This document shows, in pieces, positions 8,310 through 16,448 of a stretch of DNA of 57,930 nt. This DNA comes from Clostridiales bacterium (lineage in GTDB: Bacteria; Bacillota; Clostridia; Oscillospirales; Ruminococcaceae). The stretch covers positions 1 to 57,930 of the forward strand of contig JAAYSD010000088.1 of assembly GCA_012518465.1 (NCBI GenBank), in the 5' to 3' direction. Both the position numbers and the translations under genes were made by a program. The notes beneath the pieces are model-generated. The model had not been told where the DNA came from and ran no database searches. It saw nothing but the letters and a program-made list of their open reading frames with translations. How positions within the stretch are numbered: the first letter of the stretch is position 1; every line of letters starts with the position of its first letter.

Positions 8310-10332
8310 AAAAGTCGCTAACAATATTATAATATGATTTTGATGTTAATTTATAAATAAGAGAATAGAATATAGCGAATATTGCTATTGAAATTAAAGT
8401 GACAGTGATTAGTAATGGAGTGTTAAATACTCCAAAGAGCATAATCATTTTTCTTACAAGCGGGAAAGCGAAGGCTGTGTGGATTGATGCTACTATAAGA
8501 GGCATAAAAAACACTGTCAAAACTTGAGAATTAATGCTTTTTCTTATTTCTTTTTTAGTCATGCCTACCTTTTGTAATATGTCAAATCGATTTTTATCCT
8601 CATACCCTTCAACAATTTGCTTATAGTACATAATAAGCACTGTGCCAAGCAGGAATATAATGCTTAATAAAATTCCTAAGAAGAATAGAATACCGTATAA
8701 AGACATAAAGCTATTTCTTTGAACTGCTTTAGATGATAGTGTAATAGAATAATCTTTATATTTACTCATAAAATCATTGCTGTTTTTAAACTCATTAAGC
8801 TTGGTGTATATTTCTTCCTGTTTATCCTGTTCTGCATTAATATTAAATCCATAGGTGTAGGCTATGTTCGATGCTCTATCCTTGTAAGCTTGTTTTTCAT
8901 ACTGATATATTTCATTTAGAATATTCTCATTTCCAATGATGTAAGTATATTCATACATCTGAAAAGTGGAAAATGTCAATTTATCAACATCATCTACCTC
9001 TTCCTTTACAATTAAATCATCAAGATTTCCTATATTAATATTGCCTTTTCCAGAGTAGTAATCAGATTGAACAAGCACTTCTCTTTCACCTAGCGTAATA
9101 TTTTTACCAGAAAGATTGTTATAATCATTAATAGGTATTATTCCTACAAGTACGATATTAGAAACATTATCGCCAGCAATGGTTTTTTCAGGGAAGAGTA
9201 TCTCATTTTCTTCATCACCTTTGACCCCTGTAACAAATAAATTGTTGAATTTAAATATATTATCAGGCTTTACATTAAGCTGGTTCATCATTTGATTTAT
9301 ATCATTATCAAATTCTTTTTCCTTATCGAAAACCTTATCAATATTTGCTTCAAAAATAATATCACGTGGATATTGGCTTGCTAATGCATCTTCAGCACCG
9401 ATATAAAGGTTTGAAGTTGATGATAGCATAACTAGTATCATTGTTGACATAATTGCTATTGAGGCTAGCCCTGCACCGTTTCTTTTCATACGGTACGCCA
9501 TTGAGGAAAGTGATATAAAATGATTCGTTTTGTAGTAGTATTTTTTACTTTTTTGAAGTATTTTACATAGTGCAACAGAGCCTGAAATGAAAAGAATATA
9601 GGTTGCTATTATTACCATTATTACTGCTATAAAGAATATAGATATTGCTTTTATAGGGTCGTCTATTTTCACGGCTAGATAATATGAAATGCCTAGAATA
9701 ATTACTCCTGCTAATGCCAATAGCCAATTGCTCTTGACTGGTTTTTCACCAACACTTGAAGAACGTAACAGTTCAATAGGATTTGACATTTTCACTTGTA
9801 AAATTGATTTTATTAGTATAAGTATAAAAATTACTAGATAGAAAATTGCTGTTTTGTTTATCCCACTAAATGATATATTAAGTGAATATGTTATTTCACC
9901 ACTTAACATTCTGACAAGGACAAGCTCACTTATTTTAGAAACAAGTATTCCTAAAATAACACCTGAAATAATACTTATCAGATATATAAAGCCTGATTCA
10001 TACAACAATACCTGAACAATGTTTTGCTTATTCATTCCAAGCACGTTATATAGTCCAAACTCCTTTTTACGATGCTTTATTAAGAATGAATTGGTGTAAA
10101 ATAGAAATAATGCTGAAAATACACCTATCACCCATTTACCGAGTTTTAATATTAGCTGAGTGAGTTCTCCTCCTTTGGGAACCATTTTAATAAAACTATC
10201 CGAGGAAAGATAGGTCAGCAAATAAAACATCATTACCATTGATATACAGGTAATAATATAGGGAATATAGAGCTTTTTATTTTTCTTAATGCTTTGAAAA
10301 GCCATTTTAGGGTAAAAGATTATCTTCTTCAT
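8308..10332 (-). CDS. BceB-type ABC transporter permease (FtsX family)
   Basis: A 674-residue permease of the antimicrobial-peptide detoxification type (BceB/VraG/YxdM). Several N-terminal helices come first, with the FtsX signature near KHRKKEFGLYNVLGMNKQNI. A large extracellular domain of roughly 200 residues (about 310-530) lies between membrane segments and is the usual peptide/lipid II-complex sensor. A second FtsX block with VGMTKKEIRKSI is at the C-terminus. It overlaps the ATPase gene by 4 nt. Together with the kinase and regulator upstream it forms a Bce module that senses and counters cell-wall peptides such as bacitracin; the actual substrate cannot be read from sequence. Confidence 0.9.
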   Translation of the reverse strand: MKKIIFYPKMAFQSIKKNKKLYIPYIITCISMVMMFYLLTYLSSDSFIKMVPKGGELTQLILKLGKWVIGVFSALFLFYTNSFLIKHRKKEFGLYNVLGMNKQNIVQVLLYESGFIYLISIISGVILGILVSKISELVLVRMLSGEITYSLNISFSGINKTAIFYLVIFILILIKSILQVKMSNPIELLRSSSVGEKPVKSNWLLALAGVIILGISYYLAVKIDDPIKAISIFFIAVIMVIIATYILFISGSVALCKILQKSKKYYYKTNHFISLSSMAYRMKRNGAGLASIAIMSTMILVMLSSTSNLYIGAEDALASQYPRDIIFEANIDKVFDKEKEFDNDINQMMNQLNVKPDNIFKFNNLFVTGVKGDEENEILFPEKTIAGDNVSNIVLVGIIPINDYNNLSGKNITLGEREVLVQSDYYSGKGNINIGNLDDLIVKEEVDDVDKLTFSTFQMYEYTYIIGNENILNEIYQYEKQAYKDRASNIAYTYGFNINAEQDKQEEIYTKLNEFKNSNDFMSKYKDYSITLSSKAVQRNSFMSLYGILFFLGILLSIIFLLGTVLIMYYKQIVEGYEDKNRFDILQKVGMTKKEIRKSINSQVLTVFFMPLIVASIHTAFAFPLVRKMIMLFGVFNTPLLITVTLISIAIFAIFYSLIYKLTSKSYYNIVSDF

Positions 10333-11108
10333 CTGATACCACCTCTGCTTATGTTTTCACTGGTTGTCAGCATTGTGAGGGTGTCAGAAATTTTTTGATA
10401 CAGTTGTTCATCACTGCTATTACCACGATATATTTGATGAAATACTTCGCCGTCACGTATAAATAAAACACGATTAGTACGGCTTGCAGCCTTTACTGAG
10501 TGAGTTACCATCAAAATAGTTTGCTTATCATGATTTAATTCGCTAAAAAGCTTTAATAATTCGTCGGTTGATTTTGAGTCTAATGCACCTGTTGGTTCAT
10601 CAGCGAGAATTAATTTAGGATTTGTTATCAATGCTCTAGCCACAGCAACTCTTTGCTTTTGTCCGCCGGAAATTTCATAGGGATATTTTTTTAGTAAATC
10701 AGAAATACCCAGCTTTTGTGCTATTGGCTTTAATTTCTTGTTCATTTCGTTAAATCTTTTTCCTGATAGGACTAAAGGCAAAAAAATATTATCCATAACA
10801 GAAAATGTATCCAAAAGATTAAAGTCTTGAAATACAAAGCCTAAATTATCCCTTCTGAATTTTGCAATTTCCGATTCTTTAATTGCATTAAGCTCTTTTC
10901 CATCAAGGATAATCTGCCCAGAGGTAGGCTTGTCAAGGGCAGCGAGTATATTAAGTAAAGTTGTTTTACCCGAGCCGCTTTCACCCATGATGGAAACATA
11001 TTCGCCTTGTTCCATACTAAAGCAAACATTGGTCAATGCTTGCACCTTATTACCACCAAATCTAGTGGTATAGATTTTTTTCACATTCTTGACTTCTAAA
11101 ATAGCCAT
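10329..11108 (-). CDS. BceA-type ABC transporter ATP-binding protein
   Basis: A 259-residue ATPase of the LolD/MacB/BceA group: Walker A GESGSGKTTLLN, Q-loop FVFQDFNLLD, ABC signature SGGQKQRVAVARAL, Walker B LILADEPTGALD and H-loop MVTHS. It powers the FtsX-type permease encoded next. I placed the start at ATG 11108 (MAILEVKNVKKIY), which follows AAAGGAGAT; the longer frame back to 11201 runs through the promoter. It has its own promoter, separate from the regulator/kinase operon, with a palindrome upstream that is probably the cognate regulator's target. Confidence 0.93.
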   Translation of the reverse strand: MAILEVKNVKKIYTTRFGGNKVQALTNVCFSMEQGEYVSIMGESGSGKTTLLNILAALDKPTSGQIILDGKELNAIKESEIAKFRRDNLGFVFQDFNLLDTFSVMDNIFLPLVLSGKRFNEMNKKLKPIAQKLGISDLLKKYPYEISGGQKQRVAVARALITNPKLILADEPTGALDSKSTDELLKLFSELNHDKQTILMVTHSVKAASRTNRVLFIRDGEVFHQIYRGNSSDEQLYQKISDTLTMLTTSENISRGGIR

Positions 11109-11117
11109 ATTATCTCC

Positions 11118-11167
11118 TTTTCTTAACTGTGTTATTTGATGTAATACAATTATATCAGTTAAGAAAA
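11118..11167. repeat. 12-bp inverted repeat flanking the -10 box of the Bce transporter promoter
   Basis: The 12-mer at 11118-11129 (TTTTCTTAACTG) is exactly complementary to 11156-11167. The arms bracket the TATAAT box: one sits in the promoter spacer, the other just before the Shine-Dalgarno sequence. It could be a second operator or a transcript-end hairpin; no function can be assigned. Confidence 0.5.
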
Positions 11168-11177
11168 TGTTTTTCCA
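11149..11177 (-). promoter_or_regulatory. Promoter of the Bce transporter genes
   Basis: On the minus strand a perfect TATAAT (11149-11154) is preceded, after 17 nt, by the weak -35 TGGAAA (11172-11177). A good -10 with a poor -35 is typical of promoters that need an activator, which fits the repeats immediately upstream. Confidence 0.65.
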
Positions 11178-11181
11178 TAGA

Positions 11182-11230
11182 TTTACCTTACATAATAACA
11201 ATTTACCTTACAATTTTGTAAGGTAAATTG
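11182..11230 (-). promoter_or_regulatory. Putative response-regulator operator: palindrome plus direct half-site
   Basis: A perfect 15-bp inverted repeat with a 2-nt centre spans 11199-11230 (half-site TTTACCTTAC). A third copy of TTTACCTTAC lies at 11182-11191, 20 bp (two helical turns) from the next copy in the same orientation and 4 bp from the -35 box. The position just upstream of an activator-type promoter for bceAB-like genes suggests the site of the OmpR-type regulator encoded at 12388-13059. A plain hairpin terminator is less likely, since neither strand has a good T run in the right place. Confidence 0.6.
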
Positions 11231-11365
11231 TTTTAGCTTGCTGACAAAGTCTGCAAGCTTTATAGTGGAGGCGATTCGCCATAGGTAGTGTGAATGTTGT
11301 ACGTAATGCAACATCTAGTGGTGCTTTTTTGAGAAATAAATTCCAGAAAAAGCATATTTAATTAT
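11231..11365. repeat. Intergenic structured repeat, copy A
   Basis: This segment between the kinase and transporter genes holds three small hairpins: AGCTTGC/GCAAGCT, GGCGA/TCGCC and ATGTTG/CAACAT. It ends in CTAGTGGTGCTTTTTTGAG. A shorter relative with the same AGCTTGC hairpin, a TCTAGTGATGTTTTTAGG block and a similar AT-rich tail is at 42233-42345. I cannot assign it to a known RNA family; it may be a dispersed intergenic element or a small RNA. Confidence 0.4.
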
Positions 11366-11394
11366 CTAATACTTTGTCTAAACTCTGTAATAAT

Positions 11395-12333
11395 TTAAAA
11401 CGTTAGCCTAGGTCTTTTTAAGTTAATTTTTACTATCGTGCCTTTTCCCATTTGTGAAGATAAGCTGATTTCGTGATTTAAATTATCACAAATTCTCTTG
11501 CATAGATATAGCCCAAGGCCACTGGCTTTTTTACTTTCTCTCCCGTTTAAGCCAGTATATCCATAGGAAAAAATCCTGTTTATATCCGACTGCTCTATCC
11601 CTATTCCGGTATCAGATATTATTAAATCGTCATTTTCCATATAAATATTAATGTATCCTGATTTAGTGTATTTTAGTGCGTTTGATAGTATTTGTTCTAC
11701 CACAAAAAGCAGCCATTTTTCGTCAGTAATTACTTGATAATTAAGAGGGGAATATCGAAGAGTAATGTTCTTTTTTCTTATGAATTGTGCAGCAAATTTT
11801 CTTAGTGCCTGTTTTATTATATTATCTAAATCATAGCTTTTTATTAAATAATCATTTCCTTCACCATCGAGTCTTAGGTATGTCAGCACCATGTCCACAT
11901 ATTGCTCTATTTTAAAAAGCTCAGATTTGATTTCGCTTTTTGTCGCATTTTCATCTTGAAGTAAAAGATGCATAGCTGAAATAGGAGTTTTAATCTGATG
12001 AACCCACGTTGTATAATAATTAATTAAGCTATCGTACCTTTCATCGGATTTTTTGTACAACTCTCTCTGCTCATTTTCGAAAATCTCTAAAAGCTTATGA
12101 TAATCTTCCTCAATTAAGCTTGAGGCAGTGGGAAGGTTTTTAAATGAAATTGTAATTTCATTTTTTAGATTTTCCAACACTTTATGTTTAGAATAGAACT
12201 TTATATAATCTAAAGCTCCCCATGTAGCAATTATTACGAAATACATTAGTGCAGGGTAGAATACAGCACCTAAGGGCAGCTTATAAAGATAAAAAGTTAT
12301 CCCGAAAATAACTGTAAATAATATTAAAAGCAC
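11395..12333 (-). CDS. BceS-type intramembrane-sensing histidine kinase, 5' end probably frameshifted
   Basis: A sensor kinase of the Bce type with a short two-helix membrane input domain and no sensory loop. The phosphoacceptor H-box is WVHQIKTPISAM, followed by the N-box VVEQILSNALKYT, G1 ISDTGIGI and G2 SGLGLYLC. The open frame from GTG 12333 (312 aa) lacks a ribosome-binding site and cuts into the first helix. An ATG with AAGGTGA in front exists at 12377 but is out of frame by one base across a T6 run; adding one T would give a family-like start MKIFLCYLKNQVKQIV and 327 aa. It lies 54 nt (11 nt from that ATG) after the regulator gene, and its input is expected to come from the BceAB transporter. 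Confidence 0.88.
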   Translation of the reverse strand: MLLILFTVIFGITFYLYKLPLGAVFYPALMYFVIIATWGALDYIKFYSKHKVLENLKNEITISFKNLPTASSLIEEDYHKLLEIFENEQRELYKKSDERYDSLINYYTTWVHQIKTPISAMHLLLQDENATKSEIKSELFKIEQYVDMVLTYLRLDGEGNDYLIKSYDLDNIIKQALRKFAAQFIRKKNITLRYSPLNYQVITDEKWLLFVVEQILSNALKYTKSGYINIYMENDDLIISDTGIGIEQSDINRIFSYGYTGLNGRESKKASGLGLYLCKRICDNLNHEISLSSQMGKGTIVKINLKRPRLTF

Positions 12334-12387
12334 TATTTGTTTTACTTGATTTTTTAAGTAGCATAAAAAATCTTCATTCCTTCACCT

Positions 12388-13059
12388 TTATTCTATAATA
12401 TATCCTAAGCCTTTTTTAGTCCTTATAAAATTATCTATACCATATTCACAGAGTTTTTTGCGTAGACGAGTAACATTTACAGTAAGTGTATTTTCATCTA
12501 CAAAGCTGTCAGTTTCCCATAATTTTTGCATAAGAGTATCTCTGCTGATTATCTTACCCTTGTTTTCCAATAAAGTGAGTAATATTCTATATTCATTCTT
12601 AGTTAAGTCAATTTTTTTATCATTATAGCTTAATGTGGTGTTTGAGGTATCAAGTATTAATCCCTCATGCTCAATAAGATTTTTCTGTGAAGCATAATTA
12701 TAGCTACGCCTTAATAAAGCTTGAATTTTAGCAGTAAGCACATTTATATCAAAGGGCTTTATTACAAAGTCATCGCCACCCATATTCATTGCCATAATAA
12801 TATTCATATTATCCGATGCTGATGAAAGAAAAATTATAGGAACGTCAGATAGCTTTCTTATTTCCTTACACCAATAATAGCCATCAAAAAAAGGCAGCAT
12901 TATATCTAAAATGACTAGATGAGGCTTAAAATCAATAAATTCCTTTAATACATTCCTTAAATCATCACAAGCCCTACATGGAAAGCCCCACGATTCTATA
13001 TTATTTTTTATTGAGTTAGCTATAACCGTATCATCTTCAACTATAAAAATTTTGTACAT
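12388..13059 (-). CDS. BceR-type OmpR-family response regulator
   Basis: A 223-residue two-component regulator. The receiver domain (about 1-115) has the acidic pair in VEDD, the phosphorylation Asp in LVILDIMLPFFDG, the switch residue in IIFLSSA and the conserved Lys in DFVIKPF. The C-terminal winged helix has RRKL-type recognition elements (TVNVTRLRKKLCEYG) and ends RTKKGLGYIIE. It starts at ATG 13059 after AAGGGGGA. It is first in the regulator-kinase operon and probably activates the separately transcribed transporter genes through the palindrome at 11199-11230. Confidence 0.93.
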   Translation of the reverse strand: MYKIFIVEDDTVIANSIKNNIESWGFPCRACDDLRNVLKEFIDFKPHLVILDIMLPFFDGYYWCKEIRKLSDVPIIFLSSASDNMNIIMAMNMGGDDFVIKPFDINVLTAKIQALLRRSYNYASQKNLIEHEGLILDTSNTTLSYNDKKIDLTKNEYRILLTLLENKGKIISRDTLMQKLWETDSFVDENTLTVNVTRLRKKLCEYGIDNFIRTKKGLGYIIE

Positions 13060-13084
13060 ATTTCCCCCTTCATTGCTTTAACAT

Positions 13085-13113
13085 AGTATAATGCTCAAAA
13101 GCTTATTTGTCAA
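13085..13113 (-). promoter_or_regulatory. Sigma-A promoter of the regulator-kinase operon
   Basis: TTGACA (13108-13113) and TATACT (13085-13090) on the minus strand are 17 nt apart, close to consensus, 25 nt before the regulator start codon. Confidence 0.8.
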
Positions 13114-13120
13114 ATAAAAT

Positions 13121-13149
13121 ATAAGGCTCGCCATTAAGACAAGCCTTAT
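13121..13149 (-). terminator. Terminator of the sigma factor/beta-propeller operon
   Basis: An 8-bp stem ATAAGGCT/AGCCTTAT (13121-13128 with 13142-13149) is followed on the minus strand by ATATTTTATTT, 19 nt after the beta-propeller stop codon. It abuts the promoter of the next unit. Confidence 0.7.
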
Positions 13150-13168
13150 TATTTATTTGATTTAAAAG

Positions 13169-15430
13169 CTATAAACCCACTTTTGATAATAATGAAAACT
13201 TATCAGACGACAGCACATAAGCACTTTTTTGAGAAAATAGATAAAAATACTCATTATGAAGTCCGCCTCTTAAATAAGCATTGGTTCCCGTTTCTGAAAC
13301 CTCTCCTAACTTGGTGAAGCCCTTTTCCTTATCATATGAAAGGAAGATATATTTATTCTGAGTAGCTAGCTCGTTACTAACTGAATATGGTATACCGATT
13401 ATATTTTTTTCACTTGAAATATACAAAGCTTTTCTTTCTGATACAGCAATTGAATATGTGTTTTCCCCCACCTTTTGATTGTTTATTTCAAATTCATGTT
13501 TTTCAGTTAAATCATCGCTTTCAAAAACATCAAACATACTTAGCTTTAAACCGATAGTATTACCGTTTTCATCAGCATTTACACCAAAGCCTATTAGCAA
13601 ATCCTCATTCCATTTTTGTAAATAGGTTGAGTATCCGGGTATTTTTAATTCATCCTTTAGCACGGGATTTTTAGGGTCGGTTAAATCCACGCAGAACAAG
13701 GGGTCAACCTGTAAAAATGTTACGATATATGCAAGCTCTTTATCAAATCTGACGGATTTAACGCTTTCGCCAACAGCAATAGAATCAAATGATGAAAGCT
13801 TTTCAAAATTTTCATCAAATACATATAGAATCGTTTGTCTGTCTTTATTATAAGGGCTTGTAGTAGATACTACTCGGAAGTAATTATTATATTCGTCCAT
13901 TGAATATTGGTTATTGACATAGCCATCAATCAATTCCTTAGATTTTAAATCTATCATTCCATCTTTATATGAAATTTTAGTTAGCATCGTTTTTTGCTCA
14001 TTATCGCTGTACGTATTAGCGGCAAGGTAAATATTGCTTTCACTGGCATAAATATTTTCAGAATCACTCAAATCAGCTTTAACGGAAGAAAGAGGTTGTT
14101 GATTGTTTAAATCTACTGCACTAATTATTGTGTAAGCAATGTCATTTATATTATTTGGTATAGCAATATCACTTGGCTTTACATAGTTACTTTCGCCATT
14201 TTGAGCGTATAAGGGAACTGTTTTTACAAACTCTTCTTTATTTACAGTGCCAGAAATAGTGGGATAATATTTTGAAATAAGATATAGATAATTATCCTTT
14301 ACACGCAAATCTACATAGCTTCCACTTTGAGAATATGTGGAATATGGCTTTGTAAAATCACTGTTTTTTATATCATAAATATCAATACATACTTGATTGT
14401 TGAAATAATTAAAAAAAGTATTGCTATCAGTAGCTTGTATTGTTATATCCTCGCTTGGAATTTTATTTAGTTGTGAGGTGACGTAAATAATAGCTAGTTT
14501 TTCATCGGTTGTTATTAAATCTAGAATATAATATTCATTTTCAGTTTGAGGTGAGATAGTATTTTCCAGCTTTAATTCCTGTCCATCAATTTTTAAAATC
14601 TTTACACTACTATTATTATTGTTGACAAAATAAAATCTTTCACCATCAAATTGAATTATGTCAGCCTCATCAACATTTTTTACTTGATTTAATGTATCTG
14701 ATTCAAAGCTGTCTTTTGAAGAACCATCTTCATCACTAATTTGGGTTGTGTCAGAATTTTCTGCTGCTAGGTTTTTATCTTTTGAATAGCTAAGGTTATA
14801 AAAATTTTTTACCTTGTTAAACAGTATGTCGTAATTATCATCATCTGATTTTCCTGCATAGGTGAAATTATCTTCGCCATTATAATTGGAAATAAACTCC
14901 TTATAAACAAAAATACCGGCAATTATTACGCAAACAGAAGCTATTGATGCAATGATTTTAAAAACAATGCTATGTTTTTTACGTTTGTTTTTATTGTCCT
15001 CAAAAGCTTTTTCAAAAACCTTTGGCACTATTTCTTGATTTTTCTCAGAATTTTTACTATCATTTTGAGTATTATCGAGCTGAAAATCTTCTATTTGCCC
15101 GTTTTTTATTTTTATAGCTATTGATAAAATTCTAGCATAATCATTTTCTGAAAATTTTGCCGCCTCAAGCACTGTCAAAAGCTCTTGTGCAGTCATTTTA
15201 GGGTTATTTTGTATTACTTCAATTACTTTTTCATCAGCATCAAAATATTCTAATGCTTTTAAAAATACATTCAGTTTTATGGAATTTTGTTTTAACTCGT
15301 TTAAAAATTCTTCAGCAGAGATATTTTGCACAGAGCTATTTAATAAAGTTTCTGCTATATTTTTTGGCTCTAATTCTGTCGGGATATCTGTATTTGTCAG
15401 AATTTGCTTTAGTTTATCTTCCTTGTTCAT
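13169..15430 (-). CDS. Membrane-anchored C-terminal beta-propeller protein, candidate anti-sigma factor
   Basis: A 753-residue protein with three parts. Residues 1-150 are a charged, helical cytoplasmic region, 154-176 are a single transmembrane helix, and the remaining 570 residues are an extracytoplasmic beta-propeller of the COG4880 type. The propeller begins with a serine/aspartate-rich linker and the family signature VKNVDEADIIQFDGERFYFV. It starts at ATG 15430 after GAGGTGA, 18 nt behind an ECF sigma gene. By position and topology the N-terminal region could bind the sigma factor, with the propeller as external sensor; this is inference, since no zinc-anti-sigma motif is visible. Confidence 0.82.
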   Translation of the reverse strand: MNKEDKLKQILTNTDIPTELEPKNIAETLLNSSVQNISAEEFLNELKQNSIKLNVFLKALEYFDADEKVIEVIQNNPKMTAQELLTVLEAAKFSENDYARILSIAIKIKNGQIEDFQLDNTQNDSKNSEKNQEIVPKVFEKAFEDNKNKRKKHSIVFKIIASIASVCVIIAGIFVYKEFISNYNGEDNFTYAGKSDDDNYDILFNKVKNFYNLSYSKDKNLAAENSDTTQISDEDGSSKDSFESDTLNQVKNVDEADIIQFDGERFYFVNNNNSSVKILKIDGQELKLENTISPQTENEYYILDLITTDEKLAIIYVTSQLNKIPSEDITIQATDSNTFFNYFNNQVCIDIYDIKNSDFTKPYSTYSQSGSYVDLRVKDNYLYLISKYYPTISGTVNKEEFVKTVPLYAQNGESNYVKPSDIAIPNNINDIAYTIISAVDLNNQQPLSSVKADLSDSENIYASESNIYLAANTYSDNEQKTMLTKISYKDGMIDLKSKELIDGYVNNQYSMDEYNNYFRVVSTTSPYNKDRQTILYVFDENFEKLSSFDSIAVGESVKSVRFDKELAYIVTFLQVDPLFCVDLTDPKNPVLKDELKIPGYSTYLQKWNEDLLIGFGVNADENGNTIGLKLSMFDVFESDDLTEKHEFEINNQKVGENTYSIAVSERKALYISSEKNIIGIPYSVSNELATQNKYIFLSYDKEKGFTKLGEVSETGTNAYLRGGLHNEYFYLFSQKSAYVLSSDKFSLLSKVGL

Positions 15431-15448
15431 ACTTCACCTCACTGAGAA

Positions 15449-15958
15449 TTATTCAAGCATCATTTTTAATTTGTTTTTAGCCCGCATAAGCTTTGAGCGT
15501 ACCGTATTAGCATTTATACCAGTAAAATCAGAAATTTCTTCACTAGTATAGCCCATAATTATTGATAAAGATATAATCATTCTTTCTTCAGCTGAAAGCT
15601 TGGAAAATTCGTCCATTATCTCTATGCTTTCTTCATCTAAAGAGTTTGTGGGCAATAAATGTGCAGGAATTTTATCAATATCTGAAGTTGATTTTGCATA
15701 CTCTTGATACTTTCTTTTAATCTTAGCAGAAAGAATCTTAAAAGCCCAGACTTTAAAGGCTTCGGGAGTTTTTAGTGATTTAATGCCTATATAAGCATCA
15801 ATTATAGTTTCAGAAACTGCGTCTTGAGCATCTTCCTTTGTTTTTAAAGAGTAGAGAGCTATATGGTAAAGGTCTTTGTATATAGTAGAATAAAGCCTTG
15901 AAAAAGCGTCTTTGTCACCGTTTTTAGCAAGAATGACATCGTGCGTTATATTCTCCAT
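15449..15958 (-). CDS. ECF-type RNA polymerase sigma factor
   Basis: A 169-residue sigma-70 family protein of the ECF class. Region 2 (about 10-75) includes LYSLKTKEDAQDAVSETII and the -10-binding PEAFKVWAFKI segment. Region 4 (about 110-165) has LSAEERMIISLSIIMGYTSEE and the recognition helix ANTVRSKLMRAKNKL. It is the first gene of a two-gene unit with the membrane beta-propeller protein, the usual arrangement for a sigma factor with its membrane regulator. The upstream region is very AT-rich with a weak TTTAAT/TATTAT promoter-like pair; an autoregulated promoter could not be verified. Confidence 0.9.
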   Translation of the reverse strand: MENITHDVILAKNGDKDAFSRLYSTIYKDLYHIALYSLKTKEDAQDAVSETIIDAYIGIKSLKTPEAFKVWAFKILSAKIKRKYQEYAKSTSDIDKIPAHLLPTNSLDEESIEIMDEFSKLSAEERMIISLSIIMGYTSEEISDFTGINANTVRSKLMRAKNKLKMMLE

Positions 15959-16092
15959 TAAAAATTCCTTTCATTTTTTTATTATATATTTTCATTAAAT
16001 ATATAATACCATAAAATTAATGAGAATTAAAGAGCTTATACTAAAAAAGTGATATAATATTTAAATTTTGTTGCATAGCATAAAAATAAAAC

Positions 16093-16121
16093 ACCGTTTA
16101 ACTGATTTTCAGTTAAACGGT
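16093..16121 (-). terminator. Terminator of the fatty-acid synthesis operon
   Basis: A 13-bp perfect stem (16093-16105 with 16109-16121) with a 3-nt loop is followed on the minus strand by GTTTTATTTTT, 18 nt after the acpP stop. Confidence 0.92.
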
Positions 16122-16139
16122 TTAGGTTAAATTTATTTA

Positions 16140-16367
16140 TTATGCGTTGTCTTCGATATATTTTACAATATCTCCAACTGTCTTTATACTTTCTACTTGT
16201 TCATCAGGAAATTCTAGGTCGAATTCCATCTCAAAACTCATTATCAAATCTACTACATCAAGTGAATCTGCATTTAAATCATCGATAATAGAAGCATTCA
16301 TAGTTACTAAATCTTCATCAACGTCGAGCTGATCTACAATAATTGACTTTACTTTTTCAAATACCAT
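16140..16367 (-). CDS. acpP: Acyl carrier protein
   Basis: A 75-residue acidic acyl carrier protein that carries growing acyl chains on a 4'-phosphopantetheine arm. The attachment serine is in [12 protein letters not shown], with helix [20 protein letters not shown] following, as in all type II ACPs. The start is ATG 16367 ([14 protein letters not shown]), 8 nt after GGAGG; the frame-open TTG at 16382 includes that Shine-Dalgarno sequence. It is the last gene of the operon, 81 nt after accA, whereas in many Clostridia it lies next to fabH. Confidence 0.96.
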   Translation of the reverse strand: MVFEKVKSIIVDQLDVDEDLVTMNASIIDDLNADSLDVVDLIMSFEMEFDLEFPDEQVESIKTVGDIVKYIEDNA

Positions 16368-16448
16368 TTTTAGTTCCTCCAAAAATATATTAATTTTAAA
16401 TTTTTATAAAAGGCTATTGCCTAATTAACGCAATTAGTAAAAAATAGT

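Noticed and set aside
11109..11201. N-terminal extension of the BceA-type ATPase from an upstream ATG
   Set aside because: It would be translated from the promoter region, has no ribosome-binding site and no similarity to the family; ATG 11108 follows AAAGGAGAT.
11270..11300. GGCGATTCGCC as a fluoride (crcB) riboswitch core
   Set aside because: The remaining conserved parts of that class are missing and no fluoride-related gene follows.
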